From NCBI GenBank assembly GCA_037440065.1, contig JBBIUV010000015.1:558001-622000 (forward strand): a stretch of DNA of 64,000 nt. Direction: 5' to 3'. Positions within the stretch are counted from its first letter, which is position 1, and each line of letters opens with the position of its first letter. Of the stretch, positions 17,057 to 25,871 are shown in pieces. This stretch comes from UBA1563 sp037440065. GTDB taxonomy: Bacteria > Bacteroidota > Ignavibacteria > Ignavibacteriales > Ignavibacteriaceae. The notes beneath the pieces were generated by a model. That model did not search any database. It was not told the DNA's origin and was given only the letters and a program-made list of their open reading frames with translations. Position numbers and translations under genes: made by a program.

Positions 17057-19429
17057 TTACCATTTCAAATTAAGTTTTAGAAAAATATTTCTACCCGGTT
17101 CACTTTTTATTATTCCACGGGTTGTAGATAAATGGTTCCGGTAAGCTTTATTAAAAATATTTTCTACTCCACCTGTCGCCTGAAGTTCGACAGATCCGAA
17201 TTTAAAATAAGTTGATGTACATGATAAATTAAAGTATGCGTATCCCGGAGTTTTCATTTCACCTGGAGCAATGTTGTTTTGCTGAGCAAAAATTGTCGAT
17301 GAAAAATCAGCGACAAGATAGTCTACAAGCGAGAATTTAATTCCGGCATTCCCGTTCAAAGGGGGAATTCCTGGAAGATCACTCTTTGCCTTTATGTCAT
17401 CTCCTTTAACATAGGATGCAGTCATATGGAAAATATAGTCATTGAAGAAATTGTATTCGGAGTGTAAGTCGAATCCGTACAACAGCGCTTCACCTATATT
17501 AGTTTTAATAAATGCTTTTCTTCCTTCAAATGTTCCGGGCATTTCAGCAACGAGGTCATCGAATCGATTATAAAAGAAGCTTGAAACAATTTTTAAATCT
17601 GCTGCATAATAGCGAATTCCAAGATCAACCGATTTTCCTTTTTCTGATTTTAAACTTGGATCCCCAACTCGAACATATCCTCCTTGATCAATGTATTGAA
17701 AACGTTCTTCAAGAGATGGTGAACGGAAGGAATAACCAAGACTTATGCTTAAATCTAATTTTTCGGTGCATGAGTATTTTACCCCAAAATTTAAACTGTT
17801 TGAGATTTCATCTGTTTTGATTTTATCCCAAATAATTTTTTGCCCTTTCGGCGTGAAATTTATTTTTCCATTCACAATTTCATATAGCGGATTGAGCGTT
17901 GACTGACCAGTTACATATATTTTATCAACGCGGGCACCAATCGTGAGAAAAAGTTTTTCATCAAGTAGCGCAGCGTCATCCTGGGCAAAAAGACCAATGC
18001 TTCTATATTTTGAATCAGGCAACGGTTTTTCGCCAACTACTTTATTTGTTGTGCTAAAAATACTTCCGTCACTTGCTAAGGTTTCAATTTTTTGAAATTT
18101 TTCACGGATGCCGGAATAACTCCTATCCCAGTAATCCAGCCCTAGAACAAGATTATTGTTTTCACCAAGAACAAAATCAGTCTGTAGCTGAAAATTATTA
18201 TTTCTGTGAGTAGCAGAAGGAGTTATTTTTGATACGGTCGCACGAGTAGCTTTTGTTGAATCAGTCGCCGCATTGTTTTGCGTTACGTGTGGAATGTTTT
18301 CAACATTTCTATCGATGACCTGGTAAGAATATTTTAATGAAAATTTATAGAAGAACTTTGAAATATTTTGAATTTCATAACCTGCAGAAATCATTTCTCG
18401 TTTTTCATCGGGATAACGGACTTCAGCATTTGGAGTAAAAACAGAAGCTCCCGGGATTCCTACATCTTCTGCCTTAAAGAGTTGGTAATTGAATTTAAGT
18501 GAATTGTTTTCAATCGGAATAATATTCAACGCTGCCGCAAAGCTGTAATCTTTAAACTGACTGTTCTTCAATTCACCAACGGGGGTGACAGTATTTTCTG
18601 CTTTTCTGAAAGAACCTGAAATTTTTGATGACCAAAAAGAATTTCCGGTATTTATTGAACCCGAAGAGGAAAACATTTTGTTAACCGTATTTACGCCAGA
18701 TGAAAAATTTCCATTCAGCTCAAAATTTTCATGGGGGGAGGGAGCTTTTGTTATTAAATTGATTATTCCTCCACTTGCGCCGGATCCGTAAATAGATGAA
18801 GAAGCTCCTTTAATTACTTCAATTCTTTCAACATCATTCATGTCGATCATCGAAAGCCGCGCTGCAACATCGGTGGAGGTGGCAATTCGATTTCCATCAA
18901 TGAGCGTAACCAAATTCTCACGATTTAAACCGCGAATATTGATCTCTGTGCCCCACATTCCATCCCGCAAAAGCGATAATCCCGGTTGGTCTTTCAGAGC
19001 ATCAGAGACTGAAAAAAAAGGCTGAGCTTCAATTTGAGTTTTATCTATCAGTAATTCAGAATAAGGAGAGTTGCGCAAATATTTTGATGTTTTGTTAGAA
19101 CTTACAAATACTTCATCAAATTCAATCGGTGTTGATTCTAATGAGAAATCTTTTGTAATCGATTTATCTTCAACTTTAAGAGTAACCGATACAGATTTAT
19201 ATCCAACTCGGGATACTTTTCCCATATAAGTTCCCTTGCGAAGATTTTTAAAAGAGTAATAACCCCAATTATTTGAAATTACGTGAAAGTTGTTATTTAG
19301 AATTATTACTGCTCCGTCTAAAACCTTTCCGGTTTTAGCGTCGTGGATGTATCCAGTTAGAGAAAAACTTTGAGCAAAAAATTCTATTGATAAAAACAGA
19401 AAAAAGGCGAAAATAATTTTAATTTTCAT
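17057..19429 (-). CDS. TonB-dependent outer-membrane receptor
   Basis: Outer-membrane active transporter for a siderophore, vitamin, metal or similar ligand. The 790-residue product has a signal peptide (to ~20, ending FFAQ). A CarboxypepD_reg-like beta domain follows (~22-105, LTGYIHDAKTGKVLDGAVII), then a plug domain (~125-235, with IEVIKGASSSIYGSGASGG and INLITK). A 22-strand type barrel makes up the rest, ending ...NIFLKLNLKW with a terminal aromatic residue. Segments such as LDLSISLGYSFRSPSLEERF and GVENIFNKAYRNH are classic for the group. No TonB or ExbBD genes are nearby. An EamA transporter follows in the same direction. Confidence 0.93.
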   Translation of the reverse strand: MKIKIIFAFFLFLSIEFFAQSFSLTGYIHDAKTGKVLDGAVIILNNNFHVISNNWGYYSFKNLRKGTYMGKVSRVGYKSVSVTLKVEDKSITKDFSLESTPIEFDEVFVSSNKTSKYLRNSPYSELLIDKTQIEAQPFFSVSDALKDQPGLSLLRDGMWGTEINIRGLNRENLVTLIDGNRIATSTDVAARLSMIDMNDVERIEVIKGASSSIYGSGASGGIINLITKAPSPHENFELNGNFSSGVNTVNKMFSSSGSINTGNSFWSSKISGSFRKAENTVTPVGELKNSQFKDYSFAAALNIIPIENNSLKFNYQLFKAEDVGIPGASVFTPNAEVRYPDEKREMISAGYEIQNISKFFYKFSLKYSYQVIDRNVENIPHVTQNNAATDSTKATRATVSKITPSATHRNNNFQLQTDFVLGENNNLVLGLDYWDRSYSGIREKFQKIETLASDGSIFSTTNKVVGEKPLPDSKYRSIGLFAQDDAALLDEKLFLTIGARVDKIYVTGQSTLNPLYEIVNGKINFTPKGQKIIWDKIKTDEISNSLNFGVKYSCTEKLDLSISLGYSFRSPSLEERFQYIDQGGYVRVGDPSLKSEKGKSVDLGIRYYAADLKIVSSFFYNRFDDLVAEMPGTFEGRKAFIKTNIGEALLYGFDLHSEYNFFNDYIFHMTASYVKGDDIKAKSDLPGIPPLNGNAGIKFSLVDYLVADFSSTIFAQQNNIAPGEMKTPGYAYFNLSCTSTYFKFGSVELQATGGVENIFNKAYRNHLSTTRGIIKSEPGRNIFLKLNLKW

Positions 19430-19672
19430 TTTGTTTACTAGATAAGAGTGATTGATATTTCCCGATTATACTAACATTGTTAAGAATACCTGATCAATTT
19501 CAGTAATGAAATTTTGGTAAAAAAATAAATATCAATAGCAAAATTACGACTTAAGTTGGTAAGAAAAGAATCAAGTCTACCTCTTTATAGAAATGATTAA
19601 ATAGAATAGTAATTGTTTTGCAATTTTTCCCGCAAATTTTTGCTAAAAAAAATTAAAATTTAAAAATTTTTC

Positions 19673-19703
19673 TTGCTTTTTTTTAGAAACTCTATTAAGT
19701 TTG
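19673..19703 (+). promoter_or_regulatory. Bacteroidota-type promoter for the 19.7-kb small RNA
   Basis: TTG at 19673-19675 and TAAGTTTG at 19696-19703 are separated by 20 bp, matching the -33/-7 (TTG, TAnnTTTG) architecture. Transcription would begin around 19707-19710. It is the best two-part promoter match I found in the window. Confidence 0.6.
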
Positions 19704-19707
19704 AACC

Positions 19708-19780
19708 ATGATTCATTATGCTTACCCCCCATAGTGAATCTTCCCACGCCCGGTAGCCCTCCACCGGGCATTTTTATTTT
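19708..19780 (+). ncRNA. candidate small RNA with two C-rich hairpin loops (or short leader of ilvE)
   Basis: Between the promoter above and ilvE lies a ~70-nt unit with two hairpins. Hairpin 1 pairs 19710-19720 with 19730-19740 (GATTCATTATG / CATAGTGAATC) and exposes the loop CTTACCCCC. Hairpin 2 pairs GCCCGGT (19748-19754) with ACCGGGC (19763-19769), exposes AGCCCTCC, and is followed by ATTTTTATTTT, a terminator tail. Both loops could pair with GGAGG-like ribosome binding sites, the mode used by C-rich-loop regulatory RNAs in other phyla. An 8-codon frame (MIHYAYPP, 19708-19734) also fits inside, so a leader-peptide reading is possible. However, it holds only one Ile and no Leu or Val, which argues against classical ilv attenuation. 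Confidence 0.5.
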
Positions 19781-19841
19781 AAACTTATCGGGAAATTGTG
19801 TAAATAGCAGGTGGTTTTTATCATTTTTTTAAGGAATCGTT

Positions 19842-20924
19842 ATGGAACAAATATCCTATCAAATTAAACCCAGAACCTCCAAAATCGAATTGCCTTCTAA
19901 ATTAGGTTTCGGTGCAATTTTTACAGACCATATTTTTGAGATGGATTATTCATCCGAGCTAGGATGGCACAATTATGCGATTAAACCAGTAGAAAATTTA
20001 TCTGTTCATCCGGCAGCAATGTTTATCCACTACGGACAATCAATTTTTGAAGGACTTAAAGCTTTTCATACTGTGGATGGCGAGACGGTAATTTTTCGTC
20101 CCGAATCTCATTTAAAAAGAATGAACAATTCAGCGAAAAGATTATGTATGCCTCAGATCGATGAGGAATTTGTTTTGCATGCACTAAAAGAATTAGTTTC
20201 AATTGAAAAAGATTGGATACCTATCAACAGTGGCGAGTCACTTTACATCCGTCCGATCATGTTTGGTACTGATGAGGTTTTAGGTGTCCATCCCTCTAAA
20301 AAATATAAATTTATGATAATGTTATCACCGGTAGGAGCATATTATCCCGAAGGATTCAAACCTGTAAAAATTTTAATGCAGGATGATTATGTCCGTGCCG
20401 TAAGAAAAGGTGTTGGAGATGCAAAGACCTCCGGAAATTATGCCGCCAGTCTTCTTGCCACAGAAATTGCTAATCAATTAGGATATACACAAGTTTTGTG
20501 GCTTGATGGAATTGAGCAGAAATATTTAGAAGAAGTAGGAACGATGAATATTTTTGTGGAATTTGAAAATGAGATCGCTACGCCAAAACTTACAGGTAGT
20601 ATCCTCCCAGGGGTTACTAGAGCATCAGTTATTCAGTTGTTAAAAGATAAAAACTACACGATAAACGAAAGATTAATCAGTGTTGATGAATTTATTGAAG
20701 CTTACAATAACGGTAAATTAAAAGGTGTTTTTGGAACCGGTACCGCTGCTATTATTTCTCCGGTTGCGGAAGTGACTTTTAAAGATAAAAAAATGGTTAT
20801 CAATAACGGTGAAGCAAGTAATCTTGCAGTTGAATTATTTAGTGGGATCACAGAGATTCAACGCGGAAATGCTGTGGATACACATAATTGGATAACAAAA
20901 GTTACAGCTGAAGTTGCGGTTTAA
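19842..20924 (+). CDS. ilvE: branched-chain amino acid aminotransferase
   Basis: PLP enzyme (fold type IV) catalysing the last step of Val, Leu and Ile synthesis and the first step of their degradation. The 360-residue product matches the large BCAT subtype: FTDHIFEMDY early, then YGQSIFEGLKAF, LYIRPIMFGTDEVLGVHPS, the PLP-binding Lys in GVGDAKTSGNYAAS (~202), and LEEVGTMNIF near the substrate site. The C-terminal FGTGTAAIISPV phosphate-binding segment is present. The start has an AAGGAA ribosome binding site. It stands alone, bounded by the small-RNA terminator upstream and its own terminator downstream. Confidence 0.95.
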   Translation: MEQISYQIKPRTSKIELPSKLGFGAIFTDHIFEMDYSSELGWHNYAIKPVENLSVHPAAMFIHYGQSIFEGLKAFHTVDGETVIFRPESHLKRMNNSAKRLCMPQIDEEFVLHALKELVSIEKDWIPINSGESLYIRPIMFGTDEVLGVHPSKKYKFMIMLSPVGAYYPEGFKPVKILMQDDYVRAVRKGVGDAKTSGNYAASLLATEIANQLGYTQVLWLDGIEQKYLEEVGTMNIFVEFENEIATPKLTGSILPGVTRASVIQLLKDKNYTINERLISVDEFIEAYNNGKLKGVFGTGTAAIISPVAEVTFKDKKMVINNGEASNLAVELFSGITEIQRGNAVDTHNWITKVTAEVAV

Positions 20925-20948
20925 TTTAATTATCTTTCTTTTTTAATA

Positions 20949-20977
20949 AAACTCTCCCCAAAGTGGAGAGTTTTTTT
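20949..20977 (+). terminator. terminator of ilvE
   Basis: AAACTCTCC / GGAGAGTTT forms a 9-bp stem with a 7-nt loop followed by a T run. It separates ilvE from the alkaline phosphatase gene, whose start lies ~12 bp further on, so the phosphatase message may overlap it. Confidence 0.85.
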
Positions 20978-20988
20978 ATAGGTTGCAG

Positions 20989-22092
20989 ATGAAAAAAATA
21001 GTTTTCTCCGTTGTAGTTATCCTTTCTTCACTGATTTTTGCAGGCACACAGAAATTTCCCAAGAATATCATTATTATGATTGGCGACGGAATGGGAATTC
21101 CTCATGTAAGTGTCTCTGTTTTGACAAATCCAAATTCTTCTTTTAAAAAATTTCCGATCACCGGATTTTCGATAACCTGTTCAGCCGATAAATTAAATAC
21201 AGATTCGGCTGCAGGCGGAACAGCTCTTGCGTGCGGAGTAACCACGAACAATGGCTCAATTGGAGTTGATAAATCCGGGAAACCAATTCAATCAATTTTA
21301 GATTTAGCAAAGGAAAAAAATCTTTCCACTGGAGTAGTGGTTACTTCGGAAATTGTAAATGCAACACCAGCAGCATTTTTAGGACACACGACAAACCGCC
21401 ATGAGAGTGAACTTCTTGCAGAACAAATTTCCGAATCAAAGACCGATATAATTATTGGTGGTGGGAAACAATATTTTCTTCCTGATTCGCTTGGTGGCAA
21501 AAGAAAAGATAACCGTAATTTATTAAGTCAAATTGAAAGTAACGGTTATAAGGTTTTTAGTAATTACAATGATTTATTAAAATCTGATGCGCAAAAATAT
21601 TATGCGCTTCTCGAACCCTCTGATTTAAAAGCCGCCAATTTAAGAACGTATTCACTTTCGGATTTAACAAAGAAAGCTTTTGAAGGACTCTCCAAAAATA
21701 AAAATGGATTTGTGCTAATGGTTGAAGGTTCGCAGATAGATCACGGTGGACACGAAAATCTTCCAGATGTACTTGTTGATGAATTGAATGATTTTGAAAA
21801 AGCAATTAGAACTGTTCTTGATTTTGCAGCTTCAGATAAAGAAACTTTAGTGCTAGTGACAGCAGATCATGAGACAGGAGGCACTGCAATAACCGGGGGA
21901 GAGATTAATGGTGAAAAAATGAAAATCGATTTTGCTTCGAAAGGACACACGGCGGAAATGGTTGGAGTTTTTGCCTTTGGTCCCCAGTGTGAAATTTTTT
22001 CTGGAATCAAAGAGAATTATAAAATTGGGAAAAAGTTACTGATGTTGTTGGAAGCTTCTCATGCTTCTGTAAATGGGAATAAATCTAAATAG
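20989..22092 (+). CDS. alkaline phosphatase, secreted
   Basis: Periplasmic phosphomonoesterase with two Zn and one Mg site. A signal peptide (KKIVFSVVVILSSLIFAG) precedes NIIIMIGDGMGIPHVSVS, which supplies the first metal Asp. The nucleophile Ser is in TDSAAGGTALACGV, with further metal ligands in VEGSQIDHGGHEN, TADHETGGTAI and the C-terminal GHTAEMVGVFAFGP. At ~367 residues it is a compact family member. ATG 20989 is preferred; a TTG two codons upstream (20983) is an alternative. It begins right after the ilvE terminator, so its promoter is not obvious. Phosphate control (a Pho box) could not be seen. Confidence 0.92.
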   Translation: MKKIVFSVVVILSSLIFAGTQKFPKNIIIMIGDGMGIPHVSVSVLTNPNSSFKKFPITGFSITCSADKLNTDSAAGGTALACGVTTNNGSIGVDKSGKPIQSILDLAKEKNLSTGVVVTSEIVNATPAAFLGHTTNRHESELLAEQISESKTDIIIGGGKQYFLPDSLGGKRKDNRNLLSQIESNGYKVFSNYNDLLKSDAQKYYALLEPSDLKAANLRTYSLSDLTKKAFEGLSKNKNGFVLMVEGSQIDHGGHENLPDVLVDELNDFEKAIRTVLDFAASDKETLVLVTADHETGGTAITGGEINGEKMKIDFASKGHTAEMVGVFAFGPQCEIFSGIKENYKIGKKLLMLLEASHASVNGNKSK

Positions 22093-22249
22093 TGATTTTA
22101 AATTTGTATTCGGGAATTAATCTCTTATTAAGTTTGTTATAATTTGTAGAGTAAGTCCTGATTCAAAATCTTAAAAAAAGATAAAAAATTTTGGATGTGA
22201 TATAAATCAGACTCGAGAAATTTTCTAATTATTAATGATCGAATCACTT

Positions 22250-22257
22250 TATATTTG
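22250..22257 (+). promoter_or_regulatory. candidate -7 element upstream of the 107-residue membrane protein
   Basis: TATATTTG fits TAnnTTTG and would give a ~35-nt leader containing TTAGGAA before ATG 22298. A second, farther match (TAAGTTTG at 22139-22146 with TTG at 22114) is also present. Neither has been confirmed. Confidence 0.35.
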
Positions 22258-22297
22258 TGCAACTCGATTTTCAATAATTAACAAGAATTTAGGAAAC

Positions 22298-22624
22298 ATG
22301 CATTTAGACCTGCAATCTATCATTAACTACATCGCAATAGGTATTCTAATTGTTTTTTTAGTAGTCGCAATCTTTTCCATTGTTACGAATAAAATGATTG
22401 CTCTTCGAAAGAAAAAGGAAGAAGAAAGATTGAGAACCCTTCCTCCAAAACAATTTTATACCAGCAGCAAAGTCTATACTTTTTCAGTTCCCGAAAATTT
22501 TTCTGAACCTTCGAAATCACCAAAAATTATTGAACATGTTTCTAAACCTGCCGAGCGGTTTCAAGTACTTAATGATACATTAAATCAGAACGCACCTACA
22601 TTTACCTACCGTTACTGGAACTAA
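22298..22624 (+). CDS. small single-pass membrane protein, unknown function
   Basis: The family is not recognised. From ATG 22298 (preceded by AGGAAAC) the product is 108 residues: a short N-terminal stretch (MHLDLQSI), one transmembrane helix (~9-33, YIAIGILIVFLVVAIFSIVT) and a positively charged stop-transfer region (MIALRKKKEEERLR). A polar cytoplasmic tail rich in Pro, Ser and Lys ends in FTYRYWN. The frame is open further upstream to 22235 but lacks a ribosome binding site there. It is flanked by alkaline phosphatase and two minus-strand tRNA genes, so no functional context is available. Confidence 0.6.
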   Translation: MHLDLQSIINYIAIGILIVFLVVAIFSIVTNKMIALRKKKEEERLRTLPPKQFYTSSKVYTFSVPENFSEPSKSPKIIEHVSKPAERFQVLNDTLNQNAPTFTYRYWN

Positions 22625-22637
22625 AAATTCTTTAAAG

Positions 22638-22710
<73 letters not shown>

Positions 22711-22796
22711 ATTAAAATCTATTTTGGTTAAATCAGATTCTCAAACAAATGTTTGGAACTTTAAACTTTCCCCATTCAACTTTAAACTAAATTCAG

Positions 22797-22869
22797 TACC
22801 CCCAGTAGGACTCGAACCTACGCACACGGCTTCGGAGGCCATTGCTCTAATCCACTGAGCTATGGGGGC
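22797..22869 (-). tRNA. tRNA-Arg (anticodon CCG)
   Basis: On the minus strand GCCCCCA pairs with TGGGGGT. The anticodon stem ATGGC/GCCGT encloses loop CTCCGAA with anticodon CCG (reads CGG). The T-arm contains GGTTCGAGTCC. The discriminator is A, with no encoded CCA. It is probably transcribed together with the tRNA-Arg(CCU) next to it. Confidence 0.95.
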
Positions 22870-22946
22870 TTGAACAATTTTTTCAGATTTGTATAAAACG
22901 AAGAAATAATTCTGCAATAAGATTAAAAACTCAATGCTAAATTACT

Positions 22947-22954
22947 TAATTTTG
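22947..22954 (+). promoter_or_regulatory. candidate -7 element of enolase
   Basis: TAATTTTG fits TAnnTTTG about 60 bp before the eno start codon, giving a leader of ~50 nt with AAAGGAGAAA. No clear TTG lies at -33, so it is tentative. Confidence 0.35.
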
Positions 22955-23011
22955 TGATGAAATTAAATTTTCATTATCTATTATTGATTAAGAAACTAAA
23001 GGAGAAATAGT

Positions 23012-24304
23012 ATGACTACAATTATTGATGTTAGAGCAAGAGAAATTCTTGACTCACGCGGTAACCCAACATTAGAAGCAGAAGTTGAATTAGAAAGCGG
23101 TTTTATTGGTCGTGCGGCAGTGCCCAGCGGAGCCTCTACTGGAGATTTTGAAGCCTGCGAATTACGTGACGGCGATGAAACCCGCTACCTTGGCAAAGGC
23201 GTTTTAAAAGCTGTTGATAACGTTAATGAAAAAATTGCCGAAGAACTAGTTGATTTTGACGCACTTGATCAAACGGGAATTGACCAGTTTCTAATCGATC
23301 TTGATGGAACTGAGAATAAATCGAATTTAGGTGCAAATGCAATTCTTGGTGTTTCACTTGCAGTTGCAAGAGCTGCTGCTCAAGCATGCGGATTGCCGCT
23401 TTACCGTTACATTGGCGGCGCAAATGCAAAAGTATTACCCGTACCGATGATGAATATTATCAACGGTGGAAGTCATGCAGACAACAATGTTGATTTCCAG
23501 GAATTTATGATCATGCCTGTTGGTGCAGAAGATTTTGCCGATGCATTAAGAATGGGTGCTGAAACATTCCATACGTTGAAATCAGTTTTGAAAAAGAGAG
23601 GCTATAGCACCGCAGTTGGTGATGAAGGCGGATTCGCACCGAATTTAAAATCTAACGAAGAAGCCATTGAAGTAATTCTTGAAGCTATTCAAAAAGCCGG
23701 ATACAAACCTGGAGAAGACATTGGTATTGCTCTTGATCCTGCTACAAGTGAAATGTGGTTGAAAGATAAAAAAGTTTATCAATTCTTTAAATCGGATAAA
23801 TCTGAAATTTCTTCCGAACAAATGGTTGAGTATTGGGCAAAATGGGTTAACCAATATCCCATTCTCTCAATTGAAGATGGCCTTTCAGAGCATGATTGGG
23901 ATGGCTGGGATATTCTAACCAAAAAACTTGGCGGAAAAATTCAGTTGGTTGGAGATGATTTATTTGTTACCAATACAGAAATTTTAGCCCGTGGTATTCA
24001 ACGTGGAATTGCAAATTCAATTCTTATTAAAGTAAATCAAATCGGCACCTTAACCGAAACTCTTGATGCAATTGAACTTGCAAAGAAGAACGGTTACACC
24101 GCAGTTATTAGCCACCGATCAGGTGAGACTGAAGATACCACAATCGCAGACATTGCTGTTGCGACCAACGCTGGGCAGATTAAAACCGGTTCCGCAAGCC
24201 GTACAGACCGAATTGCAAAATACAATCAGTTGTTACGCATTGAAGAGGAACTTGGTCTTTCGGCTAGTTTCTTGGGAATATCAGCTCTTAACTACAAAGC
24301 ATAA
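23012..24304 (+). CDS. eno: enolase (phosphopyruvate hydratase)
   Basis: Glycolytic enzyme converting 2-phosphoglycerate to phosphoenolpyruvate. It has full-length 430-residue bacterial form: VRAREILDSRGNPTLE at the start, catalytic Glu region PVPMMNIINGGSHADNNVDF, GDEGGFAPN, Mg ligands in IGIALDPATS, SIEDGLSEHDW and LVGDDLFVTN, catalytic Lys in SILIKVNQIGTLTE, and SHRSGETEDTTIAD. A strong AAAGGAG ribosome binding site fixes ATG 23012. It is a single gene ended by a strong terminator. Confidence 0.98.
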   Translation: MTTIIDVRAREILDSRGNPTLEAEVELESGFIGRAAVPSGASTGDFEACELRDGDETRYLGKGVLKAVDNVNEKIAEELVDFDALDQTGIDQFLIDLDGTENKSNLGANAILGVSLAVARAAAQACGLPLYRYIGGANAKVLPVPMMNIINGGSHADNNVDFQEFMIMPVGAEDFADALRMGAETFHTLKSVLKKRGYSTAVGDEGGFAPNLKSNEEAIEVILEAIQKAGYKPGEDIGIALDPATSEMWLKDKKVYQFFKSDKSEISSEQMVEYWAKWVNQYPILSIEDGLSEHDWDGWDILTKKLGGKIQLVGDDLFVTNTEILARGIQRGIANSILIKVNQIGTLTETLDAIELAKKNGYTAVISHRSGETEDTTIADIAVATNAGQIKTGSASRTDRIAKYNQLLRIEEELGLSASFLGISALNYKA

Positions 24305-24311
24305 ATTCTCT

Positions 24312-24350
24312 AGAATGAGCGGAAACACTTTTCCGCTCATTCTTATTTTC
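24312..24350 (+). terminator. terminator of enolase
   Basis: AGAATGAGCGGAA / TTCCGCTCATTCT forms a 13-bp perfect stem with a 6-nt loop followed by TATTTTCATTT. It lies 8 bp after the eno stop codon. Confidence 0.88.
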
Positions 24351-24372
24351 ATTTCTTTTATCTGAAAAAATT

Positions 24373-25257
24373 ATGATCGGTGAATTAGCAGCCTTATTAA
24401 CAGCTCTCCTTTGGTCTGCTACTTCACTTTTATTTTCCGAAGCTGCAAATAGGATCGGTTCGCTTCAATTAAATATTAACCGATTAATTTTTGCTACCCT
24501 TCTTCTTGCTACTACCATTATTCTCTTTCAAATTGACTATCGTCTCTCGCAAGATCAGTTCATTTATTTAGGATTAAGTGGAATAATCGGATTGGTCATC
24601 GGCGACAGCTTTCTCTTCAAATCTTATGTTTACATCGGTCCGCGTATTGCGATGCTCTTAATGGCGCTTTCACCTGGAATGGCTTCTCTGCTCAGTTACT
24701 TTTTTCTTGGCGAAGTTATTAGTTCCCTTGGAATTATTGGAATGGGTATTACAATCCTGGGAATTGCAGTTGTGGTGCTTGAGAAGAAAGAGGGAATTAC
24801 TTCAAAACATAAAATTACCTCGTATGGACTATTTCTCGGTACGATGGGGGCACTTGGTCAAGCTGCGGGATTGATACTAGCTAAAATGGCATTTAACTTT
24901 GGTGAAATAAATGGATTTGTTGCAACTTTTATCAGGATCTTTTCTTCTGTTATTATTTTCTTCCCGATCGTTTTGGTTTTTAGAAAATATAAAAATCCGA
25001 TTCAGCTTTATAAGAATGATTTGAAATCACTTGGCTTCACCTTTGCTGGAAGCGTGGTAGGACCTTTCCTCGGAATTACATTCAGCCTGATTGCAGTTTC
25101 ACATACCAAAGTTGGAATAGCATCAACGTTGATGTCGACCATGCCGATAATTATGCTGCCGATGATGCACTTCATTTATCGTGAAAAAGTTTCATTGCGG
25201 GGATATCTTGGGGCAGTTATCGCTGTTGCAGGAATTGCAATTTTATTTCTCCATTAA
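24373..25257 (+). CDS. EamA/DMT superfamily transporter
   Basis: Ten-helix membrane permease built of two EamA repeats; it begins ELAALLTALLWSATSLLFSE. Motifs such as LLMALSPGMASLLSYFFLGE and STMPIIMLPMMHFIYREKVS (the conserved end-of-helix Pro and Glu of each repeat) identify the family. Length is 294. It is similar in type to, but clearly different in sequence from, the EamA protein at 16144. It follows the enolase terminator and converges with the macro-domain gene, with a 16-bp gap. Substrate unknown. Confidence 0.87.
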   Translation: MIGELAALLTALLWSATSLLFSEAANRIGSLQLNINRLIFATLLLATTIILFQIDYRLSQDQFIYLGLSGIIGLVIGDSFLFKSYVYIGPRIAMLLMALSPGMASLLSYFFLGEVISSLGIIGMGITILGIAVVVLEKKEGITSKHKITSYGLFLGTMGALGQAAGLILAKMAFNFGEINGFVATFIRIFSSVIIFFPIVLVFRKYKNPIQLYKNDLKSLGFTFAGSVVGPFLGITFSLIAVSHTKVGIASTLMSTMPIIMLPMMHFIYREKVSLRGYLGAVIAVAGIAILFLH

Positions 25258-25273
25258 AACTTCTTAAACTAAA

Positions 25274-25786
25274 CTACGCAGTTTCCAAACAGCGTTTATA
25301 AACTTCCAAATCTGATTTTGAAAAACAAACAAAAAGCACTTCCTCTATCGCCGATTCTTTTTTAAGAAATAATAAAACTTCCCGTATCGCAATTGCACTT
25401 GCTTTTTCAATAGGGAAATGATAAATCCCCGTACTGATCGAGGGAAACGCAATGGTTTTTATTCCATGTTCAACTGCAAGTTGGAGCGAATTTTTGTAAC
25501 AATTAGCAAGAAGATTTTCTTCATTGGAATTCCCTCCGTGCCAGATCGGCCCAACAGTATGGATGACAAATTTCGCTTTCAGATTATACCCTTTTGTAAT
25601 TTTGGCTTCACCGGTTTTGCAACCATTTAAAGTTCGGCATTCTTCCAGCAATTTTGATCCCGCTGCGCGATGGATTGCCCCGTCAACACCTCCACCTCCA
25701 AGCAATGAAGTATTTGCAGCATTTACAATTGCATCGATAGCGAGTGTGGTAATATCTCCGAAATGGAGTTGGATGTTTGCTTTCAT
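25274..25786 (-). CDS. macro-domain protein, probable O-acetyl-ADP-ribose deacetylase
   Basis: Small cytoplasmic hydrolase of ADP-ribose derivatives (YmdB/MacroD type). The 170-residue product is a single macro domain: LHFGDITTLAIDAIVNAAN, the ligand loop SLLGGGGVDGAIHRAAG, GEAKITKGYNL, VIHTVGPIW and ISTGIYHFPIEKA. The catalytic-type Asn-Asp pair (NAAN and GGVDGAI) is present, supporting deacetylase activity. It is monocistronic and convergent with the EamA gene. It might reverse ADP-ribosylation, but no partner transferase is in the window. Confidence 0.92.
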   Translation of the reverse strand: MKANIQLHFGDITTLAIDAIVNAANTSLLGGGGVDGAIHRAAGSKLLEECRTLNGCKTGEAKITKGYNLKAKFVIHTVGPIWHGGNSNEENLLANCYKNSLQLAVEHGIKTIAFPSISTGIYHFPIEKASAIAIREVLLFLKKESAIEEVLFVCFSKSDLEVYKRCLETA

Positions 25787-25871
25787 TGGTTAGTTTTTAA
25801 CTTAATTTTAAACTTATTAATAGTATTTTAAAACCAAACAAAAATAATTTTCTTCCAAAAAATTAACATTT

